Source: JBBQZP01 sp038207585 (GTDB lineage: Bacteria > Pseudomonadota > Alphaproteobacteria > Rhodobacterales > Rhodobacteraceae). From it: a DNA stretch of 46,738 nucleotides. Where the stretch lies: positions 1-46,738 of the forward strand of contig JBBQZP010000028.1 in NCBI GenBank assembly GCA_038207585.1. Direction: 5' to 3'. The notes under the pieces were generated by a model. It was not told where the DNA came from. It ran no database searches and worked only from the letters and a program-made list of their open reading frames with translations. Made by a program: the position numbers and the translations under genes. This document shows, piece by piece, positions 8,036 through 15,775 of the stretch (its first letter is position 1; every line of letters starts with the position of its first letter).

Positions 8036-8490
8036 TAGTTCGCCCTGAACAAAGCTTTCAGGGCAGCTTATGCTGGAAAAAGGTCTCGCCGGTGAGGTAC
8101 TGATAATACGGGTTCTCGACCCAGCGGGCGATCACCGCCTCATCCGACAGCCAATAAGCGTGCTGGGGATAGAGCAGCCCAGCCACCAGCCGTGGTTCCG
8201 TCGCCGGCCACCCCTTGCCCGATGGAAAGAACCCCGACCACTCCCGCTCGAACACCTCCCAGTCGATCAATGGCGCCAGTTTCACCAGCTCGTGCCGCGG
8301 TTCGATCATGTCGACCAGTCGCGGACGCAGCAGATCATCCTGTTCAGCAGGGCGAAAACGGTGCTTCATGGGCAGAACCAAAATTGCAGGGTTTCACCGC
8401 AAATTATACAAAACCCTGCAGGCCATGGCGAGAAAAACAGCAGCTTTTCAGCGTAAAATCAATGGTATGGGTATTGTTCAGGGCGAACTA
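8036..8490. mobile_element. IS5-type remnant with both terminal inverted repeats (MITE-like)
   Basis: The 15-nt ends TAGTTCGCCCTGAAC (8036-8050) and its exact complement (8476-8490) bound a 455-bp unit, and the match runs two bases further inward. The outer TA on each side could be a target duplication. Inside is only the first third of an IS5-family transposase gene, so the element lost its centre but kept both ends, as in non-autonomous miniature derivatives. Confidence 0.72.
8058..8381 (-). pseudogene. IS5-family transposase, N-terminal fragment
   Basis: The frame encodes 107 residues typical of the IS5/IS1182-like transposase N-terminus: RLVDMIEPRHELVKLAPLID, then EPRLVAGLLYPQHAYWLSDE, RWVENPYYQYLTGE and FFQHKLP, directly followed by a stop. 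Full-length relatives continue with the DDE catalytic domain, absent here. Start is ATG 8379-8381 or the nearby second Met. The deletion joint lies near 8055-8060, next to the left inverted repeat. It cannot be catalytically active. Confidence 0.85.
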
Positions 8491-8722
8491 AGGGGTCAAA
8501 ATTACACGCCGAAACACATTCAAGAGTTCCGACGGTCAGCTGTGCGGGACGAAGCGGTCGTTCGAAGGGATTGCTCTGACACCACTTGAAGATGCAGCAT
8601 AACCGGCCTGTTGGGCGGCTTCCGGACGTTAGCTGCAATGGCGAATTTTTCGGATGGCGCTAGCAAAGCCGCCATTCCGGACGAAAGGCAAACTCGACGT
8701 TATGCGCTTCCACCATGTAGCC
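8491..8722. other. Non-coding accessory DNA
   Basis: Between the IS5-like remnant and the ORF remnant at 8723 I see no convincing coding frame, RNA gene or repeat on either strand. It is probably decayed mobile-element or former coding DNA. Confidence 0.4.
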
Positions 8723-8882
8723 TTAGATTGCCGCCTTAGGTATGAAGCTCGACATGTCAAAGTCTTTGACATCAGATATGTTCATGACCGCGCCTTGATC
8801 CAAGATTTGGTTGTAGATCACTTCTGTACTGGCCTTTTGCTCCTCGTCGCTCATACCGGACATCGAGTTGACGACATCGCCG
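8723..8882 (-). pseudogene. Orphan C-terminal coding remnant
   Basis: On the minus strand one frame gives DVVNSMSGMSDEEQKASTEV and goes on through NQILDQGAVMNISDVKDFDM to a stop at 8723-8725. It starts where the AIPR-like similarity breaks off, in a different frame. It could be the 3' end of the same AIPR gene after an internal deletion, or of another gene. I do not recognise it. Confidence 0.35.
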
Positions 8883-8892
8883 TGGGAAGGGC

Positions 8893-9397
8893 TTCAATAC
8901 GGGCACTGTAGATGGCGTTCGTGACCAGGATCAATTTGATCTTGGTGACTGACCGCCATGCCGCGGCGATCATCTGTGCTGTCCCCGCCGCCGCCGTCTC
9001 GGGGTGGAGGCTGTTGCGGAATTCCTTGCGCAGTGATGCCCGGACGAAGTAGAGCAGATGGCTGAACAGGCGCTTCGCATCGGCCGAATGGATGGTCGAC
9101 GGCTCTTCGGTCTCGAACATCGTCGAAGACTATGACACTCAGGATTCCGTCTGCATCCCGGGGGTCACCCCCGGTTCCGTCGATCCGGAGGGTCTTGCCC
9201 AGTGCCGTGCCCGCGTATTCCACACGGTCCAGAGCCTCGATTTCGCCTTCGCTCTTCAGCGCGCAGCACAGGCGCTAGAACGCAAGGTCGCACAGGGGAA
9301 GATCCGTTTCTGCCTGTTCCGCGCGCAGACCCGCGAGAAGGTCGGCACTGAATTCAAGAATACGGTCCACGCTGACGCCCCGTTTCCCACCAAGCAT
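8893..9397 (-). pseudogene. AIPR-family (abortive infection / phage resistance) protein, N-terminal remnant
   Basis: Three frame segments together spell the N-terminal region of an AIPR-domain protein: VDRILEFSADLLAGLRAEQA, then EGEIEALDRVEYAGTALGKT with IDGTGGDPRDADGILSVIV, and after a frameshift near 9120 FETEEPSTIHSADAKRLFSH, LYFVRASLRKEFR and KIKLILVTNAIYSAR. An in-frame TAG lies upstream (after DLPLCDLAF). About 165 residues remain of a family usually several hundred long. AIPR proteins are linked to phage defence, and this copy lies about 8 kb from the broken hsdM. A stop, a frameshift and a 3' truncation make it clearly dead. Confidence 0.7.
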
Positions 9398-9647
9398 CTA
9401 AATATCACGTCTTTACTATGGCGGCGGCAAATTAAGGGAAAAATGATGTTCTTTGGGCATCGCGAAGGGAGTCATTGGTCAATTCGCCATGACCCCTGAT
9501 CCAGGCCATCACGTAAAAACCGGTCTGAGCCTGCAAACTCGTAATTGCGCAGCAAAAACACGTTTGCGGACGTCGTGAATGGCAATTGCGGACTGAAACC
9601 TGTCAATTGCGGCAAGTTCGACCGCGCGTGATATGAGTCACGCCCGA
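9398..9647. other. Intergenic boundary between accessory and core DNA, with CAATTGCG repeats
   Basis: No gene is seen. The stretch holds three copies of an AATTGCG motif (9541-9549, 9582-9592, 9603-9613), the last two as CAATTGCGG. Spaced end repeats of this kind occur in some IS families, so this may be the end of a lost element at the edge of the conserved miaB region. Confidence 0.4.
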
Positions 9648-10517
9648 TCAGAACCACTGGCCAGGCTCCATCAGGCCAAGGTCCAGCAACTGCTGCGATT
9701 GCCATTCGAAGGGGCTGGAGTTGCGCCAGCGGAAATTCGCGATTTCGAACCGCGATCCGGGGTTGGTTCTAAGCGCCTTGGCGGTGCGGAACGAACAGAC
9801 GGCGGCGGTCAGGTTGTGGTGCCAGGGGCAGGCGAAGGTGTTATATTCCTCATCCGTGAAGGTGTAATCGGGCAGCAGACGCAACCCCGGCTTGGCGCGA
9901 AAGATCGAGATGCGGTCGATTTTGCGCTTGGTCCAGGTCACATATTCCTCGAACCGCCAGCGCAGGCCGCCGTGAAAATCAAGCTGCCGCTCCTTGGGGT
10001 GATTGTTGTTTGACGGGTCTTTGCGGCCCAGTGCGTAATAGCCGGAGCGGTCGACATGGGCATCCGTCAGGCTGACCGCATTGGGGTTCGCGTTCAGATC
10101 CCCCGCGTACAGATCGACCACATAGGTCAGCATCGCATCGCGCCGCTCCTCGGTGTGGAACGACAGCATGTCGCCGATGGTGCGCGTCTCGCAGAACGGA
10201 AACATCAAATATTCGGCGTTGTAGCAATAATAGATCCACGCCCCGGTCGCGGCATCATTGATCCGGTTCACCGCCGTCATCATCGCATTGTCGGCGTGAA
10301 CATCAAAGGCAACGCGGTGGATAACGGCCTCCATATCGGGGTCAAGCGCCACTTCGTCGGGCATCAGAACCACGATGGTGCGAAAGCCGAGGCGCAGATG
10401 ATGGGCGATGGTGCTTTCCACCTCGACCGTGTCTTCGACCATGATCAGGCAGACCGGCCCATTGGCCAACAGCGCCCGGTTCGCGGTGATGAACTGCGGC
10501 AAATCGGTGTAGCGCAT
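9648..10517 (-). CDS. Conserved hypothetical protein, possible nucleotide-diphospho-sugar transferase fold
   Basis: A 289-residue protein starting MRYTDLPQFITANRALL; the ATG at 10515-10517 is preferred because upstream residues in the longer frame look non-coding. The middle contains VCLIMVEDTVEVESTIAHHL and VVLMPDEV, giving an alternating strand/helix pattern, plus DVHADNAMM, which might be a DxD-type glycosyltransferase site. That reading is tentative. There is no signal peptide or membrane segment. It is transcribed divergently from miaB across 143 bp, so the two may share a control region. Confidence 0.7.
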   Translation of the reverse strand: MRYTDLPQFITANRALLANGPVCLIMVEDTVEVESTIAHHLRLGFRTIVVLMPDEVALDPDMEAVIHRVAFDVHADNAMMTAVNRINDAATGAWIYYCYNAEYLMFPFCETRTIGDMLSFHTEERRDAMLTYVVDLYAGDLNANPNAVSLTDAHVDRSGYYALGRKDPSNNNHPKERQLDFHGGLRWRFEEYVTWTKRKIDRISIFRAKPGLRLLPDYTFTDEEYNTFACPWHHNLTAAVCSFRTAKALRTNPGSRFEIANFRWRNSSPFEWQSQQLLDLGLMEPGQWF

Positions 10518-10660
10518 CAGAAACTCTGCCCCCCATGGTTCTTTTTTGCACAGAGTCGGTGAAGGAAACGGAAACGTCAATTGCTTTGCCGCAGCACCCG
10601 CGTTGCGACGGGCAAGCGTTGCGTGTAAACCCGAAAGCTGATCGCGAAAGGCCTGCCCTC

Positions 10661-12004
10661 ATGTCTGACCAGATGTCCGACCCCAAAAAGCTGTTCATCA
10701 AGACCTACGGGTGTCAGATGAACGTCTATGACAGCGAACGCATGACCGAGGCGTTGGGGGCGGATGGCTATGTCACGACCGACGTGATCGAAGACGCCGA
10801 CATGGTGCTTCTGAATACCTGCCACATCCGCGAAAAGGCGTCGGAAAAGCTGTACTCAGTCCTTGGTCGCCTGCGTCCGCTGAAAGCCGCGCGGCCCGAT
10901 CTGAAAATCGGCGTGGCGGGCTGTGTCGCACAGGCCGAGGGCGACGAGATCCTGCGCCGGGCGCCGTTGGTCGATCTGGTGGTGGGGCCGCAAAGCTATC
11001 ACCGTCTGCCGGAAATGGCGCGCGCGGTGGGTAAGGGCGTGACGCAGATAAATACCGACTTCCCGCCAGAGGACAAATTCGACCACCTGCCCGAACGCAC
11101 TTCGCTGCGCGGCCCGTCGGCGTTTCTGACGGTGCAGGAAGGGTGCGACAAATTCTGCGCCTTTTGCGTGGTGCCGTATACGCGCGGGTCCGAAGTCAGC
11201 CGCCCGGCGGAGCGTTTGCTGGCCGAGGCGCGGGCGCTGGTTGCTAAGGGCGTGCGCGAGATCACGCTCTTGGGGCAGAACGTCAACGCCTATCATGGCT
11301 CGGGCTGGGGGCTTTCGCGCCTGTTGCGCGAAATGGCGCAGATCGACGGGCTGGTCCGGCTGCGCTACATGACCTCGCATCCCAATGACATGGACGATGA
11401 TCTGATTGCGGCGCACGGTGATCTGCCCGCCCTGATGCCCTATCTCCATCTGCCGGTGCAGTCGGGGTCGGACCGGATTCTGAAGGCGATGAACCGCAAG
11501 CACACGGCGGACGACTATCTGCGTCTGATCGATCGCTTCCGCGCGGTGCGACCCGATATCCTTATAAGCTCCGATTTCATCGTCGGCTTCCCCGGCGAGA
11601 CGGAGGCCGATTTCGACGCCACGCTGGCGCTGATCAAGGAGGTCGGGTTCGGAATGGCCTATTCGTTCAAATATTCACCCCGCCCCGGCACCCCGGCGGC
11701 GGAAAAGCCCGAGGTGGATGTAGCGCTGGCCGACGACCGCCTGCAGCGCATCCAGACCCTGTTGACCACCCAGCAACGGGCCGCGCAAACCGCGATGGTC
11801 GGGCGTGAGGTCGGTGTGCTTTACGAAAAGGCCGGGCGGATGCCGGGACAGATGGTGGGAAAGTCGGATCACCTGCATGCGGTGCACGTCACCGACTCGG
11901 ACGGGCGGCCCGGCGACCTTGTCAGGGTACGAATTGTGGCAGCTTCGACGAATTCTTTGGCAGGGGAACGGTTTAACCCGGAAAGCTCTGTTTCCGCGGC
12001 GTAA
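10661..12004 (+). CDS. miaB: tRNA-2-methylthio-N6-isopentenyladenosine methylthiotransferase MiaB
   Basis: A radical SAM enzyme that adds a methylthio group to i6A37 of tRNAs reading UNN codons. The N-terminal UPF0004 domain carries cluster cysteines C18 (YGCQMN), C54 (LNTC) and C88 (AGC). The radical SAM motif CDKFCAFC supplies C162, C166 and C169, and a TRAM-like RNA-binding tail ends the protein. Length is 447 residues, normal for the family. Start ATG 10661 (MSDQMSDPKKLFIKTYGC) is preferred; 126 nt of open frame upstream look non-coding. It is the first core gene reading towards phoH. Confidence 0.97.
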   Translation: MSDQMSDPKKLFIKTYGCQMNVYDSERMTEALGADGYVTTDVIEDADMVLLNTCHIREKASEKLYSVLGRLRPLKAARPDLKIGVAGCVAQAEGDEILRRAPLVDLVVGPQSYHRLPEMARAVGKGVTQINTDFPPEDKFDHLPERTSLRGPSAFLTVQEGCDKFCAFCVVPYTRGSEVSRPAERLLAEARALVAKGVREITLLGQNVNAYHGSGWGLSRLLREMAQIDGLVRLRYMTSHPNDMDDDLIAAHGDLPALMPYLHLPVQSGSDRILKAMNRKHTADDYLRLIDRFRAVRPDILISSDFIVGFPGETEADFDATLALIKEVGFGMAYSFKYSPRPGTPAAEKPEVDVALADDRLQRIQTLLTTQQRAAQTAMVGREVGVLYEKAGRMPGQMVGKSDHLHAVHVTDSDGRPGDLVRVRIVAASTNSLAGERFNPESSVSAA

Positions 12005-12161
12005 GCAATCCCGCTGGACTGATGGAATTGAGCGTCGGAAACGCAACAATTAGTGGTCAGTTTGGTGAAATACCCATAGATTTTGCTTTACTTCACGGCC
12101 ATGCGACGGCATTTCTGTGGCGGGGTATAAGTAGTCCAACAGGTTAAGGGGAGCTGCCACT

Positions 12162-12731
12162 GTGGAACGATTGTCCAACGCAGTTCGGTTGATTTTGGGA
12201 ATGGTGACGCTGGCGTTTGGCCTGTCGATTGCCTCGATGGCCGCAGCGCAAAGCGGACCCACTGTCGCCGGAAAAATTGAATGGGGTATGTGGGTCGATG
12301 ATGACGGCTGCATGCACTGGTGGGCCGATGGCGGCCTTGAAGGCTACATGCTTGATCGCGTGAATCCGCAGACCGGCAAGCCGGTTTGCCTGAAGCGCAA
12401 CACCTGCCTTGTGCAGAACACCGACACAATGTTCGCAACCGACAGTGCCAATCTGACGGCAAGCGGGCGGTCTTATCTGCAGCAGTTCTTCCAGGGCGCG
12501 GGCGCGTTCGGTTATGCCGTCTATGGCCACACCGACAGTCGTGCCTCGGATGAATACAACATCCGCTTGTCACAGCGCCGTGCCGCTGCGGTGGCCAAGG
12601 TCGCCCGGTCCGTGGGCGCGGTGGTCGAACGCGAAATCGGCTACGGTGAACGTGAACCCATCGCCTCGAACGCGACCGCTGCCGGAATGCAGCAGAACCG
12701 CCGCGTCGAAGTCGTCTGCTACAGGTATTGA
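12162..12731 (+). CDS. OmpA-domain periplasmic/envelope protein
   Basis: A 189-residue exported protein. A signal peptide of about 30 residues ends ASMAAAQ. Next comes a small Cys module (DDDGCMHWWADGGLEGYM...GKPVC) and an OmpA/Pal-like peptidoglycan-binding domain (about 75-188) with NTDTMFATDSANLTASGR, YGHTDSRASDEYNIRLSQRR and EREIGYGEREPIASN. It probably tethers the envelope to peptidoglycan. The start is GTG at 12162, supported by AAGGGGAG 8 nt upstream. The next gene begins 5 nt after its stop and carries the same Cys module. Confidence 0.85.
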   Translation: MERLSNAVRLILGMVTLAFGLSIASMAAAQSGPTVAGKIEWGMWVDDDGCMHWWADGGLEGYMLDRVNPQTGKPVCLKRNTCLVQNTDTMFATDSANLTASGRSYLQQFFQGAGAFGYAVYGHTDSRASDEYNIRLSQRRAAAVAKVARSVGAVVEREIGYGEREPIASNATAAGMQQNRRVEVVCYRY

Positions 12732-12736
12732 TCGCC

Positions 12737-13096
12737 ATGAAAACACATATGTTTACCGGTCTGGTGCTGTTGTCGGCGTCGTTGCTGAGTGCCTGTGACG
12801 GCTTGTCGCCCTACACTGGCGATCCCAACACGGTCATCGCGACCAGTCAGGACAGGGGCCGCGACAAAGGCGTTCTGGCCCCCGGCGGCGGTGCCATCGC
12901 GTATGACCCGGACGGCTGTCAGGGTTGGATCATCGACGACGGTGTCGAAGGGTATTCGGGCCGTCGGTACGATCCGCGCTCGGGTCTTCCTGTCTGCAAC
13001 AACAACTACGCGCCGGGCACCGTTCTTAGAAACTATCAGTCCAACACTCAGGGCATCCGCGACTACGTTCCGGGGTCGTCACAGACGGCGAACTGA
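12737..13096 (+). CDS. Small lipoprotein sharing the Cys module of its upstream neighbour
   Basis: A 119-residue predicted lipoprotein: MKTHMFTGLVLLSASLLSAC is a signal peptide ending in lipobox LLSAC, with Cys20 as the lipidation site. The body contains DPDGCQGWIIDDGVEGYSGR and GLPVCNNNY, matching the module of the OmpA protein 5 nt upstream (pattern DxDGC-x2-W...EGY...R...G-x-PVC). They probably form an operon and may act together at the envelope, with Lnt encoded nearby for lipoprotein maturation. No enzyme motif is seen. Confidence 0.8.
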   Translation: MKTHMFTGLVLLSASLLSACDGLSPYTGDPNTVIATSQDRGRDKGVLAPGGGAIAYDPDGCQGWIIDDGVEGYSGRRYDPRSGLPVCNNNYAPGTVLRNYQSNTQGIRDYVPGSSQTAN

Positions 13097-13112
13097 TCTA
13101 TCCAAACAACTT

Positions 13113-13147
13113 TGCAAAGGCCACGGCAACCGCTGTGGCCTTTTGCA
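13113..13147 (+). terminator. Rho-independent terminator after the OmpA/lipoprotein pair
   Basis: The stem AAAGGCCACGGC / GCTGTGGCCTTT with loop AAC has one mismatch and is followed by TTTTGC. It lies 20 nt after the lipoprotein stop and before the phoH promoter region. Confidence 0.8.
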
Positions 13148-13306
13148 TTTCGGGGTCGGCAATTCACGGGTAAATTTTCAGCATCTTTCACAAGACCCTG
13201 CGGTTTGCCGCCCTAAGCTGACAATATCGGGTGAATGAGGCTTGCCAGAACGCAGATCAGACCCCACACTTGATGTGTTGCAACCTGTCGTATGAAGGAG
13301 ATCTCC

Positions 13307-14323
13307 TTGGGCATCAGCGCGCTGACACCCCCGACCCGTCCGGAAGATGTTGTCGAAACGCTTCTGGAATTCCCCGATAACCGCTTGCTGATCGGCCTGT
13401 GCGGCGAATTTGACCGCAACTTGTCACAAGTCGAGCATCAAATGGGGGTGCACATCCTGCGGCGTGGCAATCGCCTTGCGGTGATCGGCGACAAATCCAG
13501 CCGGGAACAGGCGGCCGCGGTGCTGCGTTCGCTTTATGCCCGGCTTGAGGCGGGGCGCGATGTGACCGCTGGCGATATTGACGGCGCAATCCGCATGGGA
13601 CACCCGATGTCGACAGAAATGCGTCAGGATGCACAGATCGAGATGTTCTCGGGCCCAAAATACGAGTTGCGCACCCGGAAGCGCCCCGTTGAGCCTCGGA
13701 CCGAGGCGCAAAAGGCCTATGTCGCCAATCTGTTCGACAATGAGCTTGGTTTTGGCATCGGGCCTGCGGGCACCGGCAAGACCTATCTGGCGGTGGCGGT
13801 AGGTGTGACGATGCTTCTGTCAGGGGCAGTTGAAAAGATCATCCTCAGCCGTCCTGCGGTTGAGGCGGGCGAGCGTCTGGGTTTCCTTCCCGGCGACATG
13901 AAGGAAAAGGTCGATCCTTACATGCAGCCGCTTTACGACGCGCTGAATGATTTCCTGCCACAAAAGCAGATGCAGAAGCTGGTCGAGGATAAACGCATTG
14001 AAATAGCACCCTTGGCCTTCATGCGCGGCCGTACGCTGGCCAATGCCTTTGTCGTGCTGGACGAGGCGCAGAACGCCACGACCATGCAGATGAAGATGTT
14101 CCTGACCCGTCTGGGCGAAGGGTCGCGCATGGTCATCACCGGTGACCGCACGCAAGTGGACCTGCCGCGCGGCGTGGCTTCGGGTCTGGCGGATGCCGAG
14201 CGGATTCTGGCAGGCGTCAAGGGCGTGTCTTTCAACTACTTCACATCGAAAGACGTGGTGCGCCATCCGCTTGTCGCCAAGATTATCGAGGCGTATGAGG
14301 CGCATGATGGAGCCTCTGGTTGA
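13307..14323 (+). CDS. phoH: PhoH-like ATPase (YbeZ)
   Basis: A PhoH-family P-loop ATPase associated with YbeY and rRNA processing. An N-terminal KH-like region is followed by Walker A GPAGTGKT (152-159), LSRPAVEAGERLGFLPGD, Walker B VVLDEAQNAT and ITGDRTQVDLP. Start: an ATG at 13292 lacks a ribosome site, whereas AAGGAG at 13295-13300 is placed 6 nt before TTG 13307, so I choose TTG (338 residues); the ATG would give 343. The 3' end overlaps ybeY. Confidence 0.93.
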   Translation: MGISALTPPTRPEDVVETLLEFPDNRLLIGLCGEFDRNLSQVEHQMGVHILRRGNRLAVIGDKSSREQAAAVLRSLYARLEAGRDVTAGDIDGAIRMGHPMSTEMRQDAQIEMFSGPKYELRTRKRPVEPRTEAQKAYVANLFDNELGFGIGPAGTGKTYLAVAVGVTMLLSGAVEKIILSRPAVEAGERLGFLPGDMKEKVDPYMQPLYDALNDFLPQKQMQKLVEDKRIEIAPLAFMRGRTLANAFVVLDEAQNATTMQMKMFLTRLGEGSRMVITGDRTQVDLPRGVASGLADAERILAGVKGVSFNYFTSKDVVRHPLVAKIIEAYEAHDGASG

Positions 14324-14810
14324 CACTGTGATAGAAGACCCGCGCTGGGACGGCGCGGGGCTTGCCACGATTTCAGACCGGGCCGCAGCGGCAACGCTTG
14401 CGGCCCTTGGCATATCGGCCAGCGGCTTGACGCTGTGCGTGATGGGCTGTGACGATGCCCGCATTGCGCTTCTCAACACCGAATTCCGTGACAAGCCGGG
14501 GCCGACGAATGTGCTGAGCTGGCCCGCTGCGGAACTGTCTGCGGATACTCCGGGCACCCCGCCGGATGCCCCCGAACCCGGTGCGGCGGATGATCCCGAA
14601 CCCTTGGGTGACATCGCCATTTCCTACGACACCTGCGCACGCGAGGCATTGGCGCAGGGCAAGACCCTTCACGATCATGTCACGCATCTTGTGGTTCACG
14701 GGGTTCTGCATCTTTTGGGATACGACCACGAAGATGATGCAGACGCGGCATTGATGGAGACAACCGAAACGCGCATACTTGCAGGCCTTGGGGTTGCCGA
14801 CCCATACTAG
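14307..14810 (+). CDS. ybeY: Endoribonuclease / rRNA maturation factor YbeY
   Basis: A metal-dependent single-strand endoribonuclease for 16S rRNA 3' maturation and 70S quality control. The hallmark zinc site HLVVHGVLHLLGYDHEDD carries the three His ligands, and NTEFRDKPGPTNVLSWP is also typical. Length is 167 residues. A Pro/Asp-rich insert (ADTPGTPPDAPEPGAADDP) enlarges the loop before GDIAISYD. Two ATGs lie at 14304 and 14307; the second has the better distance (6 nt) from GAGG. It overlaps the end of phoH by 17 nt, suggesting coupling. Confidence 0.94.
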   Translation: MEPLVDTVIEDPRWDGAGLATISDRAAAATLAALGISASGLTLCVMGCDDARIALLNTEFRDKPGPTNVLSWPAAELSADTPGTPPDAPEPGAADDPEPLGDIAISYDTCAREALAQGKTLHDHVTHLVVHGVLHLLGYDHEDDADAALMETTETRILAGLGVADPY

Positions 14811-14851
14811 CGGCGGCACCCGAGGCAGGGCGAAATTCTGGACAAGGACAT

Positions 14852-15772
14852 ATGGGCAGTAGCAGTGACGGCTCTCCTGCGGCGCAAAGTGCGCAGGATA
14901 TAACGGCAGACGACAGTCCCGAGGCCGCGCAACGCGGATTTTTCGGCAGGATTTTCGGGCCGCGCGTAACGCCTGATGCAATCGAAGGGGCCGATGCATC
15001 CGGCGCATCGCAGGCCCCTTTGCCGCCCGGCCCCACGCTGCACGGTCTGGCGAATCTGCGCCGCCTGCGGGTGGATGACGTGGCGATCCCCAAGGTCGAG
15101 ATTGCCGCCGTGCCGCTGGATATCGGCAAGGATGCGCTGGTCGAGGTGTTCCGCGCACAGGGTTTTTCGCGGCTGCCGGTCTATAAAACCACGCTCGATC
15201 AGCCGCAGGGTCTGATTTTGCTGAAAGACCTTGCCTTGCAGCACGGCTTTGGCGCGGGTGGACGCTTCAACCTGCGCAAGATGCTGCGCCCTATCCTGTA
15301 TGCACCGCCGTCGATGCCAATTGGGGTTCTGCTGCAAAAGATGCAGAAAGACCGTGTTCATATGGCCTTGGTGATTGATGAATACGGCGGGGTAGACGGC
15401 CTTGTGACCATCGAAGACCTGATCGAAACCGTGATAGGTGAGATCGAGGATGAACATGACGAAGACGAGGGCGCGCTTTGGAAAGAAGAAAAGCCCGGCG
15501 TCTACATCGCACAATCGACCGCTCCGCTGGACGAATTCGAGACGCTGATCGGTATCCGCCTGCGCGCAGGTGACGAGGATGACGAGATTGACACATTAGG
15601 CGGCCTTGTCTTTCTGCGCATCGGCCGCGTGCCCGCGCGGGGCGAGATCGTGCCCCACGAATCGGGTGTGGAATTCGAGGTGATGGACGCCGACCCCCGC
15701 CGCATCAAGCGCCTGCGCGTGCGCCTGCCGGGGGCGACGCCAGCGGGTGACCCGCCGTTTGTCGGGGCCTGA
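14852..15772 (+). CDS. corC: CorC/HlyC-family CBS-domain protein
   Basis: A cytoplasmic protein of 306 residues with a tandem CBS pair (about 75-200: MLRPILYAPPSMPIGVLLQK, MALVIDEYGGVDGLVTIEDL, ETVIGEIEDEHDE) and a CorC_HlyC domain at the C-terminus (DTLGGLVFLRIGRVPARGEI). The family is linked to Mg/Co efflux or to membrane transporters, and it often sits between ybeY and lnt as here. The start is supported by AAGGA just upstream of ATG 14852. The first 50 residues are low-complexity and acidic. Confidence 0.9.
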   Translation: MGSSSDGSPAAQSAQDITADDSPEAAQRGFFGRIFGPRVTPDAIEGADASGASQAPLPPGPTLHGLANLRRLRVDDVAIPKVEIAAVPLDIGKDALVEVFRAQGFSRLPVYKTTLDQPQGLILLKDLALQHGFGAGGRFNLRKMLRPILYAPPSMPIGVLLQKMQKDRVHMALVIDEYGGVDGLVTIEDLIETVIGEIEDEHDEDEGALWKEEKPGVYIAQSTAPLDEFETLIGIRLRAGDEDDEIDTLGGLVFLRIGRVPARGEIVPHESGVEFEVMDADPRRIKRLRVRLPGATPAGDPPFVGA

Positions 15773-15775
15773 TCC

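Noticed and set aside
8603..8710. GTTAGC/GTTATGC motifs considered as an integron attC site
   Set aside because: No paired core sites in the right spacing, no long imperfect hairpin and no integron integrase seen.
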